Assembly: GCF_035975855.1 (NCBI RefSeq)
Contig: NZ_CP109055.1
Span: 7,316,001 to 7,380,000, forward strand
Direction: 5' to 3'
From: Streptomyces sp. NBC_01304
GTDB lineage: Bacteria > Actinomycetota > Actinomycetes > Streptomycetales > Streptomycetaceae
DNA: 64,000 bases
In this document: positions 18,801 through 28,000 of the stretch, one piece after another
How positions within the stretch are numbered: the first letter of the stretch is position 1
Layout: each line of letters opens with the position of its first letter
Notes under the pieces: generated by a model
What the model was told of the DNA's origin: nothing
Databases searched by the model: none
What the model saw: the letters and a program-made list of their open reading frames with translations, nothing else
Translations under genes and position numbers: made by a program

Positions 18801-20240
18801 TCAGGCAGGCCCGAACGCACCCGGATGGGTCTGCTCGCGCACCGCCACGTACTGCTGGCGCACCGCCTTGCCCACCGCCAGCTCCTCGCCCGGCTCGAAG
18901 ACCTGAGCCGCGGCCCCCTGCCAGGCGGGCGGCGCCTGCGCGGTGAGCGAGCCCTGCGAGACGCCGAGCGCCCACGCCGCCTGCCGGGCCGCGCCGAGCG
19001 CCGCGTAGTCGGCCGGCTGCGGCACGACGACCTGCGCCCCGAGCAGCATCGGCGCTGCGGCCTGCACGGCGGACAGCTCGGCGGCCGCCCCGAGCAGGAA
19101 GACCCGGCGCACCTCCACGCCCCGGCCGCGCAGTACGTCCATCGCGTCGGCCAGCGAGCAGAGCATGCCCTCGAACGCGGCCCGCGCCAGGTGCTCCGGC
19201 TTCATCGACTCCCGGCGAAGGCCGGTCAGGGTGCCCGCGGTGTGCGGCAGCGCGGGGGTCTTCTCGCCCTCCAGATAGGGCAGAAGGACCAGTCCGTGCG
19301 CGCCCGGCGTCGACTTCAGGGCGAGCTCCGAGAGCCCGTCCAGGTCGGTGCCGAGCAGATCGGCGGTGCCACGGAGGGCACGTACCGCATTCAGCGTGTG
19401 GACGACGGGCAGGTGCATCCCCGTCGCGTCGGCGAAGGAAGTGATCATTCCGCTCGGGTCGGCAAGCGCCTCGTGATGCACGGCCATGACGGACCCGGAG
19501 GCCCCGAGCGACACCACGGCGTCACCCACGCCGATGCCGAGCCCGAAGGCGGCGGCCATCGTCTCGCCGGTGCCGGCCGAGATCAGCAGCCCCTCCGGCG
19601 TGGTCCCGGCGGCCTCGGCGGGACCGAGCACCTCGGGCAGCGCTATCTGGTGGCCGAGCGCCAGCTCGACCAGATCGGGGCGGTAGGCGCCGGTCGAGGC
19701 CGACCAGTAGCCGGTGCCGGAGGCGCCGCCGCGGTCCGCAGTGCGGCGCGCCGGACGGCCGAGGAGCTGCCACACCAGCCAGTCGTGCGCCTGCAGCACC
19801 ATCGCGGTGCGCTGCGCGGCGTCCGGCTCGGTCTTCGCCAGCCAGCGCAGCTTGGTGATCGGATGCGGCGCCCCGGGCACCGAGCCCACGGCCTCGGCCC
19901 AGGCCTGCCGCCCGCCGAGCGCGTCGACCAGATCGACGGCCGCGACCTGGGCCCGCTTGTCCCCGCCGACGATCGCGGGGCGCACGGTGTTGCCCTGTGC
20001 GTCCAGCGGCACCACGGCGTTCTGCTGCGCGGAGACCCCGATGGCCTGCACGCCTTCCAGGAGCCCGCCGCCGGCGGCCTCACCGAGCGAGAGCAGCCAG
20101 GCCTGCGGATCGATGTCCGAAGGCCGGCCCTCCACCGGATGCGGCGCATAGCCCTGCCGCAGCACGGCACCCGTATCCGAGTCGCACACGACGATGCGAG
20201 TGAACTCGGCAGAACTGTCCAGACCGGCGACTATCCCCAT
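18801..20240 (-). CDS. FGGY-family carbohydrate kinase, xylulokinase-like
   Basis: A protein of 479 residues with the FGGY two-domain kinase fold. The N-terminus is MGIVAGLDSSAEFTRIVVCD, where the phosphate-1 loop has Ser in place of the usual SxGT. ISAQQNAVVPLD-type and HDWLVWQLLG segments follow. The C-terminal domain shows VSLGASGSVMAV, LPYLEGEKTPALP and FLLGAAAELSAVQ, corresponding to the phosphate-2 and adenosine regions. These kinases phosphorylate pentuloses or related sugars with ATP; D-xylulose is the best guess from LPYLEGE(K/R)TP. It is not next to an isomerase or sugar transporter, and it lies upstream of the ABC operon with its own 167-bp gap. Confidence 0.85.
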   Translation of the reverse strand: MGIVAGLDSSAEFTRIVVCDSDTGAVLRQGYAPHPVEGRPSDIDPQAWLLSLGEAAGGGLLEGVQAIGVSAQQNAVVPLDAQGNTVRPAIVGGDKRAQVAAVDLVDALGGRQAWAEAVGSVPGAPHPITKLRWLAKTEPDAAQRTAMVLQAHDWLVWQLLGRPARRTADRGGASGTGYWSASTGAYRPDLVELALGHQIALPEVLGPAEAAGTTPEGLLISAGTGETMAAAFGLGIGVGDAVVSLGASGSVMAVHHEALADPSGMITSFADATGMHLPVVHTLNAVRALRGTADLLGTDLDGLSELALKSTPGAHGLVLLPYLEGEKTPALPHTAGTLTGLRRESMKPEHLARAAFEGMLCSLADAMDVLRGRGVEVRRVFLLGAAAELSAVQAAAPMLLGAQVVVPQPADYAALGAARQAAWALGVSQGSLTAQAPPAWQGAAAQVFEPGEELAVGKAVRQQYVAVREQTHPGAFGPA

Positions 20241-20316
20241 GCCTCAAGATTTTGCCCTACCGCGGGAGTGTCCTGAGCCCTTGGAGAGGCAAACCTCAGG
20301 TATTACGCCACCGGCG

Positions 20317-20625
20317 TCAGGTGTTGCTCGTGCCCCAGTCGTCCTCGCCGGCGCCGCCCTTGCCGTTCTTCTCCCTCAGTGAACGCACCCGGTCGGCCAC
20401 CGAGTCCGGGACCTTGTCCCCGACCTTGTCGCTCACCGAGGCGAAGGCCTTGCCCGCGAACTCGCGGCCGCCCTGCGCCGCCGACTCCACGGTGTTGCGG
20501 ACCGCGGGATTCTGCGAGATCTGGCGGGCGGTCTTCTTCAGTTGCTCGTAGCGCTCGCGCCCGGCCCGCGTCCCGATCACGTACCCGAGGGCCAGTCCGA
20601 CGACGAACGTGAGCTTGTACCGCAT
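20317..20625 (-). CDS. small YtxH-like membrane-anchored protein
   Basis: A protein of 102 residues. One N-terminal membrane segment with a glycine zipper-like pattern (FVVGLALGYVIGTRAGRERYEQL) is followed by a charged, probably helical tail (ARQISQNPAVRNTVESAAQ) and a disordered Gly/Lys/Asp end. The motif G-Y-V-x-G-T-R-A-G-R-E-R-Y is characteristic of the YtxH-like group common in Streptomyces. The function is unknown; stress association is suspected from Bacillus relatives. The ATG at 20625 follows GGAAGGG with eight bases of spacing, better than the GTG nine bases upstream. It is divergent from the tRNA genes. Confidence 0.8.
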   Translation of the reverse strand: MRYKLTFVVGLALGYVIGTRAGRERYEQLKKTARQISQNPAVRNTVESAAQGGREFAGKAFASVSDKVGDKVPDSVADRVRSLREKNGKGGAGEDDWGTSNT

Positions 20626-20701
20626 GGCTGTCACCCTTCCTCTACGTCGCGTACTGGGTGCCTACCCGATACCGATTGGCGGAGCACCCCCCTGCTTGCG
20701 C

Positions 20702-20707
20702 TAATGT
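20702..20707 (+). promoter_or_regulatory. -10 element upstream of the tRNA-Asn genes
   Basis: TAATGT sits 67 bases before the first tRNA-Asn, in the only AT-leaning stretch of the gap. A TTGGCG upstream is 20 bases away, too far for an ideal -35. Confidence 0.35.
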
Positions 20708-20773
20708 ATGTGTCGCAGCGAACGTCCGCCGCCCGGGAAACCCCAGGTAGGTGGCTTCGTCGCAACGAGACGA

Positions 20774-20846
20774 TCCCCTGTAGCTCAATTGGCAGAGCAG
20801 CCGGCTGTTAACCGGCAGGTTACTGGTTCGAGTCCAGTCGGGGGAG
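20774..20846 (+). tRNA. tRNA-Asn (GTT)
   Basis: A complete cloverleaf of 73 nt. The acceptor stem TCCCCTG pairs with CGGGGGA with a discriminator G. The D arm is GCTCAATTGGCAGAGC. The anticodon stem GCCGG/CCGGC encloses loop CTGTTAA with anticodon GTT. The T arm is ACTGG TTCGAGT CCAGT. CCA is not encoded. Confidence 0.95.
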
Positions 20847-20851
20847 CTCGG

Positions 20852-20924
20852 TCTCCCATAGCTCAATTGGCAGAGCAGCCGACTGTTAATCGGCAGGTTA
20901 CTGGTTCGAGTCCAGTTGGGAGAG
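20852..20924 (+). tRNA. tRNA-Asn (GTT), second copy
   Basis: A cloverleaf of 73 nt, five bases after the first copy. It has acceptor TCTCCCA/TGGGAGA, anticodon stem GCCGA/TCGGC with loop CTGTTAA (anticodon GTT), and the same T arm as the first copy. The acceptor and anticodon stems carry compensatory differences, so this is a diverged tandem paralogue. The two are probably co-transcribed. Confidence 0.95.
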
Positions 20925-20929
20925 CAGTG

Positions 20930-20957
20930 AAAAAAGGACCCCTTCGGGGTCCTTTTT
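20930..20957 (+). terminator. intrinsic terminator of the tRNA-Asn pair
   Basis: AAAAAAGGACCCC TTCG GGGGTCCTTTTT is a perfect stem with a TTCG tetraloop and a T run. It starts five bases after the second tRNA. Confidence 0.92.
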
Positions 20958-21095
20958 CATGTCCGGTGGAACCGTCCTGCCTGCGACGCAGTCCTCATCG
21001 ACGTGCACCGACCGCGAGCCGGTAGATGCGCAGCCGGGCAGAGCCGACCATCCGACGCAGGAGATCGTATGAGCGGCTATGCTGCGGCAGACGGC

Positions 21096-21111
21096 GCGTA
21101 CATGTGTACGC
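21096..21111. promoter_or_regulatory. palindrome just upstream of the CAT tRNA
   Basis: GCGTACA TG TGTACGC is a perfect 7-bp inverted repeat, 13 bases before the tRNA 5' end. It falls where the transcription start would be, so it may be an operator or a leader hairpin. Confidence 0.25.
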
Positions 21112-21124
21112 GACACGCCGTTCC

Positions 21125-21198
21125 GGGGCGGTAGCTCAGCCGGTTAGAGCAGCGGACTCATAATCCGTCGGCCGTGGGTTCGAGTCCCACCCGCCCCA
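21125..21198 (+). tRNA. tRNA with CAT anticodon (elongator Met, or Ile2 if lysidine-modified)
   Basis: A cloverleaf of 74 nt. It has acceptor GGGGCGG/CCGCCCC with discriminator A, anticodon stem GCGGA/TCCGT around loop CTCATAA (anticodon CAT), and T arm GTGGG TTCGAGT CCCAC. The paired first base pair (G-C) excludes the initiator tRNA. Met and Ile2 cannot be separated by eye. Confidence 0.9.
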
Positions 21199-21245
21199 CA
21201 AGGCAGCAGGTGCAGAAACGATGCGACCTGCGCACATGTATCCGT

Positions 21246-21280
21246 AAGGGCCGCCACGCAAACCGTGGCGGCCCTTATTT
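21246..21280 (+). terminator. intrinsic terminator after the CAT tRNA
   Basis: AAGGGCCGCCACG pairs with CGTGGCGGCCCTT around loop CAAAC and is followed by ATTT. It also faces the end of the thioesterase gene and may terminate both directions. Confidence 0.85.
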
Positions 21281-21293
21281 CACTCCAGGCCCC

Positions 21294-22004
21294 TCAGGGA
21301 TGGAGCTCGCTCCTCAGCGCCCGTTGCAGCTCCGCCTCGTGGGTCTGCAGGAAGAAGTGGCCGCCCGGGTACTCGTGCATCGCGAAGCGGCCGCCGGCGT
21401 GCCGGGACCAGGCCTTGAGGTCGGCCTGGGTGAACCAGTCGTCCGCGCCGCCGTGCGTCGAGACGGGGCAGCTCAGCGGGGGCGGTGTGCGGTCGCCGTA
21501 GGCGTCGGCCAGGAGCATGTCCGCCCTGATGACCGGCATCGCCATCTCCATGAAGGCGTCGTCGTCCAGGAGTTCGGCGGGGGTGCCGCCCATCTTGCGC
21601 AGCACCTCGCGGAATTGGGCGTCGGGGAGCCGTGCGTCCGAGTCCGTGACGGGCGCGGACGACGGGGCGCGGTACGCCGCCACCGCCAGGTGGGCCGGCG
21701 GTCGGCCCGTTGCTTCGAGGCGGGTGGCCGCCTCGAAGGCCAGGGCCGCGCCGAAGCTGTGGCCGAACAGGGCGAAGGGCCCGTCGAGCCGGTCGTCCAT
21801 CGTGGCGAGGATGTCGTCCACGAGGGCGTCGAGGTCCGTGGGCAGGGGATCGCGGATGCGGGTCCCGCGGCCGGGCAGCTCGATGGGGCAGACGTCGATG
21901 CCGGCCGGGAAGGCCCGCTGCCAGCCCCGGTAGACGTAGGACGAGCCGCCGGCGTAGGGGATGCAGAAGAGACGCAGGGACGGCTTCTCGGGGGGCGTCG
22001 GCAT
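21294..22004 (-). CDS. type II thioesterase of the NRPS pathway
   Basis: A protein of 236 residues, the normal size for an external (type II) thioesterase. The alpha/beta-hydrolase motifs are intact: RLFCIPYAGGSSYVYRGW at the start, catalytic Ser83 in FGHSFG, an Asp in HGGADDWFT (about 188) and catalytic His216 in YPGGHFFL. Such enzymes hydrolyse mis-primed or stalled acyl groups from carrier proteins. In a pathway without an in-line thioesterase they may also release the product. The ATG overlaps the NRPS stop codon (TAATG), so it is translated with the synthetase. Confidence 0.93.
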   Translation of the reverse strand: MPTPPEKPSLRLFCIPYAGGSSYVYRGWQRAFPAGIDVCPIELPGRGTRIRDPLPTDLDALVDDILATMDDRLDGPFALFGHSFGAALAFEAATRLEATGRPPAHLAVAAYRAPSSAPVTDSDARLPDAQFREVLRKMGGTPAELLDDDAFMEMAMPVIRADMLLADAYGDRTPPPLSCPVSTHGGADDWFTQADLKAWSRHAGGRFAMHEYPGGHFFLQTHEAELQRALRSELHP

Positions 22005-25000
22005 TACTGGTTTTCCCTGTCCTGCGGGCGGGTGGTGGCGGCCGGGTCCTCGGCCTCGGTGGCCGGGGGGAGGCCGGTGACGTAGGCGGCCAGGCCGCCG
22101 GCCGTGGGCTGCTCGAACATCGCGACCAGGGGGAAGCGGCGGTCCAGGGCCGTCTGCAGCAGGCGGTGCAGGCGGACCATGGCGACGGAGTCGACGCCCA
22201 GGTCGAGCAGATGGTCGTGCAGGGCGAGGGCGGTGAGGCCCGGCTCGGTGCGGAGTACGGCGAGGATCTTCGCCTCGGTCTCCGTGTGGGCCGCGTCGTC
22301 GGGCTCGGTGGGTTCCGGCTCGGCGGCTTCGGCCAGTTCCCGCAGCGCCTCGCGGTCGAGCTTGCCGCGCGAGGTCAGGGGGAGGCGGTCGGCCTCGACG
22401 AAGGTGGCGGGGACCAGGTAGTCGGGCAGGGTCGCGGCCAGGGCGGACCGGAGGGTGTCGGTCAGGGAGACCTCCGGGGCCGGTGCCTCCTCGGGGTCGG
22501 GGGACCCGCCGAGCATCCCGTGCAGCACCTCGTGGTCGTCGTCCAGGGCGAGGGCCGTGCGCAGGGCCTCGGTCGGGTGCAGCACGCCCACCTGGCACAG
22601 GCCGAGCCCTAGCTCCGGCGCCGCGCTGTCCAGCAACTGCGCCATCAGGCCCGCCTCGATCAGACAGAAGTCGCGTGCCCGGCTGCCGTACAGCGGCTCG
22701 ATCGCCGAGCGGCGGGCGACGAAGAGGAGGGTGAACGCGGCTGAATCCGCGATGAGTTGGTTGTCCGGCGTGTGGACCCCGGGGTCGATCGTGGCGCCGG
22801 TGGTCAGGGCGACCAGGCGGTGGCGGTGCGGGTCCAGGTAGTACGTGCCGCCGTCGAGGCCGGCGATGCGGCCGGGGGCGATGTGCACGTACGTCTGGAC
22901 CGGGTAGAGGCCGCCGGCGGAGGCGTAGCGGTATTTCAGGGTGCCGGTGGCGTCCTCGTACGCGCCGAGGACGCCGAGGAGTCCGGCGAAGGCGTCGACC
23001 GCGAGCGGGTCGGGGGCGAAGGTGCGCCGGCTGGTGCGGGCGGGCGGGTTCGCGGTGGGCAGCACGAGCCGGTCGGCGGCGGCCGGGAGGTCCGTACGCA
23101 GGCCGGGACGGCTCGCCTTGAAGGCGAGGCGGCCGAGGGGGTCGGTCAGGACGCCCTCGCCGAGGTCGGCCCGGTAGGTGGCGGGGGTGGTCCTGGCCTG
23201 TGCGGCCGGTCTGTCGGGGGCGGCCGTTGGTGGGTGGCTCGTGTGGGGGGTGGGGTGGGTTGGCTTGGTGGTCAAGGGGTTCAGGGGGGCGGGCGCGGTG
23301 TCAGGGTGGAGGTCGGCCCGGTAGGTGAGCGGGGTGGTCCCGGGTTGTGTGGCTGGTGGGGTCTCGGGGACGATCACGGCTGCGAGGCGGCGGGTGCCGC
23401 GGGTGGAGCCGATGACTGTGACGGCCGCCGCCCGTACCTCGGGGCGGCGCAGCAACGCCGCCTCGATCTCGCCCAGTTCGATGCGATGGCCGCGGATCTT
23501 GACCTGGAAGTCCTCGCGGCCGAGGATCTCGATCTCGCCGGACGGGAGCCAGCGGCCCAGGTCGCCCGTGCGGTACAGGCGGCGGCCGGAGGCGGGGTCG
23601 GTGACGAAGGACGCGGCGGTGCGTTCCGGGTCTCTCCAGTAGCCGTCGGCCAGGCCGGTGCCGCCGATGTGGATCTCGCCGGTGACGCCGACCGGGCAGT
23701 GCTCCAGGCGGTCGTTGAGGACCTCCATCGTCTGGTTGCGCAGGGCGGTGCCGTACGGGATCGAGTCGCGTCCGGCATCGTCCTCGGTCACCACGTGGGC
23801 GACCGACCAGATCGCGGCCTCCGTGGCGCCGCCCGCCGACGTGACCCGGGCGGCGGGGGCCGCGGACCGGATGCGGGCCGGCAGGTCGACCGGGATCCAG
23901 TCGCCGGAGAGCCACACCTCGCGCAGCGTCCGCAGGGCGGGCGGGGCCGGGGCGTCGCCGATGTGCTCGACGAGCATCTGCATCAGGGCCGGGACCGAGT
24001 TCCACAGGGTGACCCGGTGCTCGGCCATCAGGGCCAGCCAGCGGGCCGGGTCGGTGACGGCCGAGGGTGCGGGCAGGACCAGGGCCCCGCCCCGTCCGAG
24101 GACGGCGAAGATGTCCGCCACGGACAGGTCGAACCCGAGCGCCGACAACCCCAGCACCCGGTCATCGGCGTTGAGTTCGCAGCGGTCAGCGAAGTCCAGG
24201 CAGGTGTTCAGGGCCGCGCGGTGCGAGACCGCGACCCCCTTGGGCGTGCCGGTGGAGCCCGAGGTGTAGAGGACGTACGCGAGAGCGTCCGGCCCCTGTA
24301 CCGGCTCCAGCGGCGAGTCGTCGCCGTCCTCGGTGGTCAGGTCGACGACGAGCGTGCCGACCGTGGCCGGCCAGTCGCCCCGCTCCGCCACCAGGGCGAG
24401 CCGGGCCCCCGAGTGCGCGAGCAGCCACTCCCGGCGGGCCGTCGGCAGCGCGGGGTCGACCGGCAGATACGCCGTCCCCGCCAGCTGCACCGCGACCACC
24501 GCCACGATCTGCTCGACACTCTTGCCGATCCCGACCGCCACCAACTCGCCGGTACCAGCCCCGAGTTCACGCAGTTGGCGTGCGAGTCGGCAGGCGTGTC
24601 GGTAGAGCTCGCCGTACGTCAGCTCGCGGCCCGCCCCGACGACCGCCGTGCGCTCCGGATGCGTCAGCGCCTGCTCGACCAGGTCCGTGATCAACAGCCC
24701 GTCCGGCACCTTCTCCTCGGTCGCGTTGGCCGCCTCGATCAGCGCCAACTGCCGTGCGGGCAACACCGATTCACCCTGTGCGTCCCAGGCGCCCGCCTCG
24801 TCGGCGAGGCCCCACAGCAGCCGCGTATAGGCGTCGAACATGTCGTCCAGAACGCCCGGCGGGAAGGTCTCCTCTACCGCGTCCCACTTGTAGGTGAGGT
24901 CGCCCCGGTCCTCGTACACCTGGTGGTCGAGGCGGACCTGGGGCGTCTGCGACACCGCGTACACGGTCTCGCCGAGCCAGTCCGCGCCCACCTCGCCGCC

Positions 25001-28000
25001 CGTGAAGTCCTGGTCGCGGCCCTGTTCGCGGGCGCTGGCGAAGACCGTCGCGGAGAAGGCGTGCGGCGGCACGTCGCGGACCCGTGCGATCTCGCGGATG
25101 ACGTCCACGCCGCTGAAGAGTCGGTGGTCCATGTCCTGCCACAGTTGCCGCTGCATGCGTGCGGCGAGCGCGGTGAACCCGCCGCCGGGGCGGAGGTCGA
25201 CCTCCAGGAGGGTCACCGAGGTGAAGTCGCCGATCACGCGGTCGATGTGCGGATGCAGCGGGTGGCGGTTGAAGAGCGGCACGTTGAGGGTGAAGTGGCC
25301 GCTGCGGCTCCAGGCGCCGAGGACGGTGGCGTACGCGGCGAGCTGGACGGCGGAGGGCGTGAGGCCGCGGGCGGCGGCGCGCTCCTTCACCCGGATCCAG
25401 TCGGCGGCCGGCAGGCGGTCCTGACGGCGGGTGCGCAGGGGAGTGCTGCCGGTGGGAAGTGTCCCTGCGCGCAAGGGGAGTTGGGGGTTCGGGGGGAGGG
25501 TCTCGATCCGGGTCTTCCAGTACGCGCGTGCCGTGTCGTACGCCGGTGAGTCGCGCAGCTCCTGCGCGGCGAGGACGTAGTCGCGGAACGACACGTCGAG
25601 CGGCGGGAGTTGGGCGGTCGGGTCGGCGTAGAGGTCGCCGAGCTCCAGGAAGAACAGGCGGATCGAGGCCACGTCGGCGATCAGCAGGTCGATGCCGATG
25701 TGGACGCGGGCGTGGTTGCCGTCACGGTCGCCGTCGAGCCAGGTGACGTGGATATCGAACATCGGCCAGGTGTCCAGGGGGAGGGCCTGGTGGCTCAACT
25801 CCGCGCGCAGGGCGGCCAAATGAGCCCTCTGGTCCTCGTCGGGCGCCTCGCGGAGGTCGTACTCCGTGACCGGGACCTCGCCCACCTCGGAGAGGATGCG
25901 CTGGGTGCCGTCCGAGGCGACGACGGCCCGCAGCATCTCGTGCCGGGCGACCAGGGCGGTCAGGGCGCGGCGGAGGCGGGGCAGGTCGAGGTCGGGGGAG
26001 GCGTACTCGGTGTAGAGGTGGATGGAGGTGGAGCCCAGCTCGTAGCCGCTGCTCCGGCCGACCAGATAGGCGTGCTGGATCTCGGTCAGCGGGAACGGCT
26101 CGTGGCGGGCCGAGGGGTTCGGTGTGAGCGTCGGCCGGACCAACTCCCCGGGTGTGACCGCCTCTTCGGAGGTCAGTCCGGTCGCGATCAGCCCCGCCAC
26201 CGTCGGGATGCCGCCCCGGAAGAAGTCGGCGAGCGGCAGCGGCACGCCGAAGTCGCGGCTCAGGCCGTGCCGGAGTTCGACCGTGCGCAGGGACTCCAGG
26301 CCGAGGGAGGTCAGGGGGCGGTCCTCGGCGACGGAGGCCGGGTCGACGCGCAGGAGGGCGCCGACCCGGCGGCGTATCTCCGCGGTGAGGACCTGGGCGC
26401 GGAGCTCGGCGGGGAGGGCGATCACCATGTCCCGCAAGGGGCTTGCGGGGGTCTGCGGATCCTCGGCGTCGGCCGCCTCTTCCGCCGGGGCGGAGGTGAC
26501 GGACGAGGTGAGCAGCGGGGTGAGTTCGCCGTCGAGGTGGGCCTGGCGGCAGGTGGTGCGGCGGATCTTGCCGCTGCCCGTCATCGGGATGTCGGCCGGG
26601 CGGACGAACACGACCGTGTGCGCCTCGACTTCCTGATCTGCGGCGACGGCGGCGCGTACCTCGGTGGCGAGGGCCGGCAGGTCGAGGTCCTCGGGGGACT
26701 CGACCGACTGGACCAGGACCAGCTGCTCGCCGCTCTCCGTGTCCACCGAGAACGCGGCCGCCGGTGCCGTCTCCAGGGCCGGGTGGGCCCTACGGGCGGC
26801 GGACTCGACGTCCTGGGGGTGGATGTTGCGGCCGCGGATGATGATGAGTTCCTTCAGCCGGCCGCAGACCACGATCTCGCCGTCCTGGGAGAAGGCGAGG
26901 TCGCCCGTGCGGACGAACGGGCCCTCGCCGTCGGCCAGTTGGCCGCCGAAGGTCTCCGTGGTCTGCTCGGGGCGCTGCCAGTAGCCCTGGTTGACGACGT
27001 CGCCGGCCACCCAGATCTCGCCGACCTCGCCGTCGGCGCACTCGGTCAGCGTCGTCGGGTCGACTACGAGCATGCGGACGCGGGGGTGCGGGGTGCCGCA
27101 GCCCACGAGCTCGGCCGTGCGGGCGGTGTCGGTCGTGGCCGGGGTCGCGCGGCCCGCCTCCAGGGCGGCCGCGTCCAGCGTGAGCCGCAGCGGGTCGGGG
27201 CCGCGGCGGCCGCTGATGCCGAGGGTGACCTCGGTGAGGCCGTAGCCGGGGAACCAGGCCTCGCGGCGGAAGCCGTGCGGGGCGAAGGCGTCGGTGAAGG
27301 CCTCGATGGTGCGGGCCTGGATGCGTTCGGCCGCGTTGAAGGCGGCGTGCCAGCGGCCGAGGTCCAGCTGTTCGCGCTGCTCGGGGGTGACGCGCTCGAC
27401 GCAGCGGTCGTACGCGAAGTTCGGGCCGCAGCTGAAGACCGGGGCCTGTGCGTCGGATATCGCCTTCAGCCAACGGAAGGGTTCGGCGACGAAGTCGTCC
27501 GGGGTGAGGACGGTGCAGTGGCCGCCGACGAACTGGGACATCGTGACCGTGCCCGCGATGCCGAGCGCGTGGTACACGGGCATCCAGGTCACCACGTCGG
27601 CGCCGTCCGGGAGTTCGGCCAGGTCGCGGAAGACGCGCAGCTGCTCCAGGAGGTTGTCGCGGGTGACCATGACGCCCTTGGGGGTGCCGGTCGAGCCCGA
27701 GGTGTACTGAAGCAGGGCCAGGTCGTGGCCGTCCGCGTCCGGAGGCGTCCACAGGTCGGGCGCAGCCGGTACGTCGCTCGCGTCGGCGTCGACCTCGATC
27801 CAGTCCGGTCCCTGGGGGGCGCCGCCCTCGGCCCAGATCCGGCGCAGCTCCGCCGTCCGGCCGCGCGGGGCCACGACTGCCGCGACCTCGGCGTCCTTGC
27901 CCATCTGCACGAAGCGTTCGGCGAGCGCGCCGCCCGTGCCTTCCTTGGGCGGCGCGCATGCCACCGCCGCGGCACCCGCGTACAGACAGCCGAACAGGCC

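Noticed and set aside
21125..21198. Initiator tRNA-fMet
   Set aside because: The acceptor stem has a normal G-C first pair and the anticodon stem lacks the three consecutive G-C pairs of the initiator, so it is an elongator Met or Ile2 tRNA.
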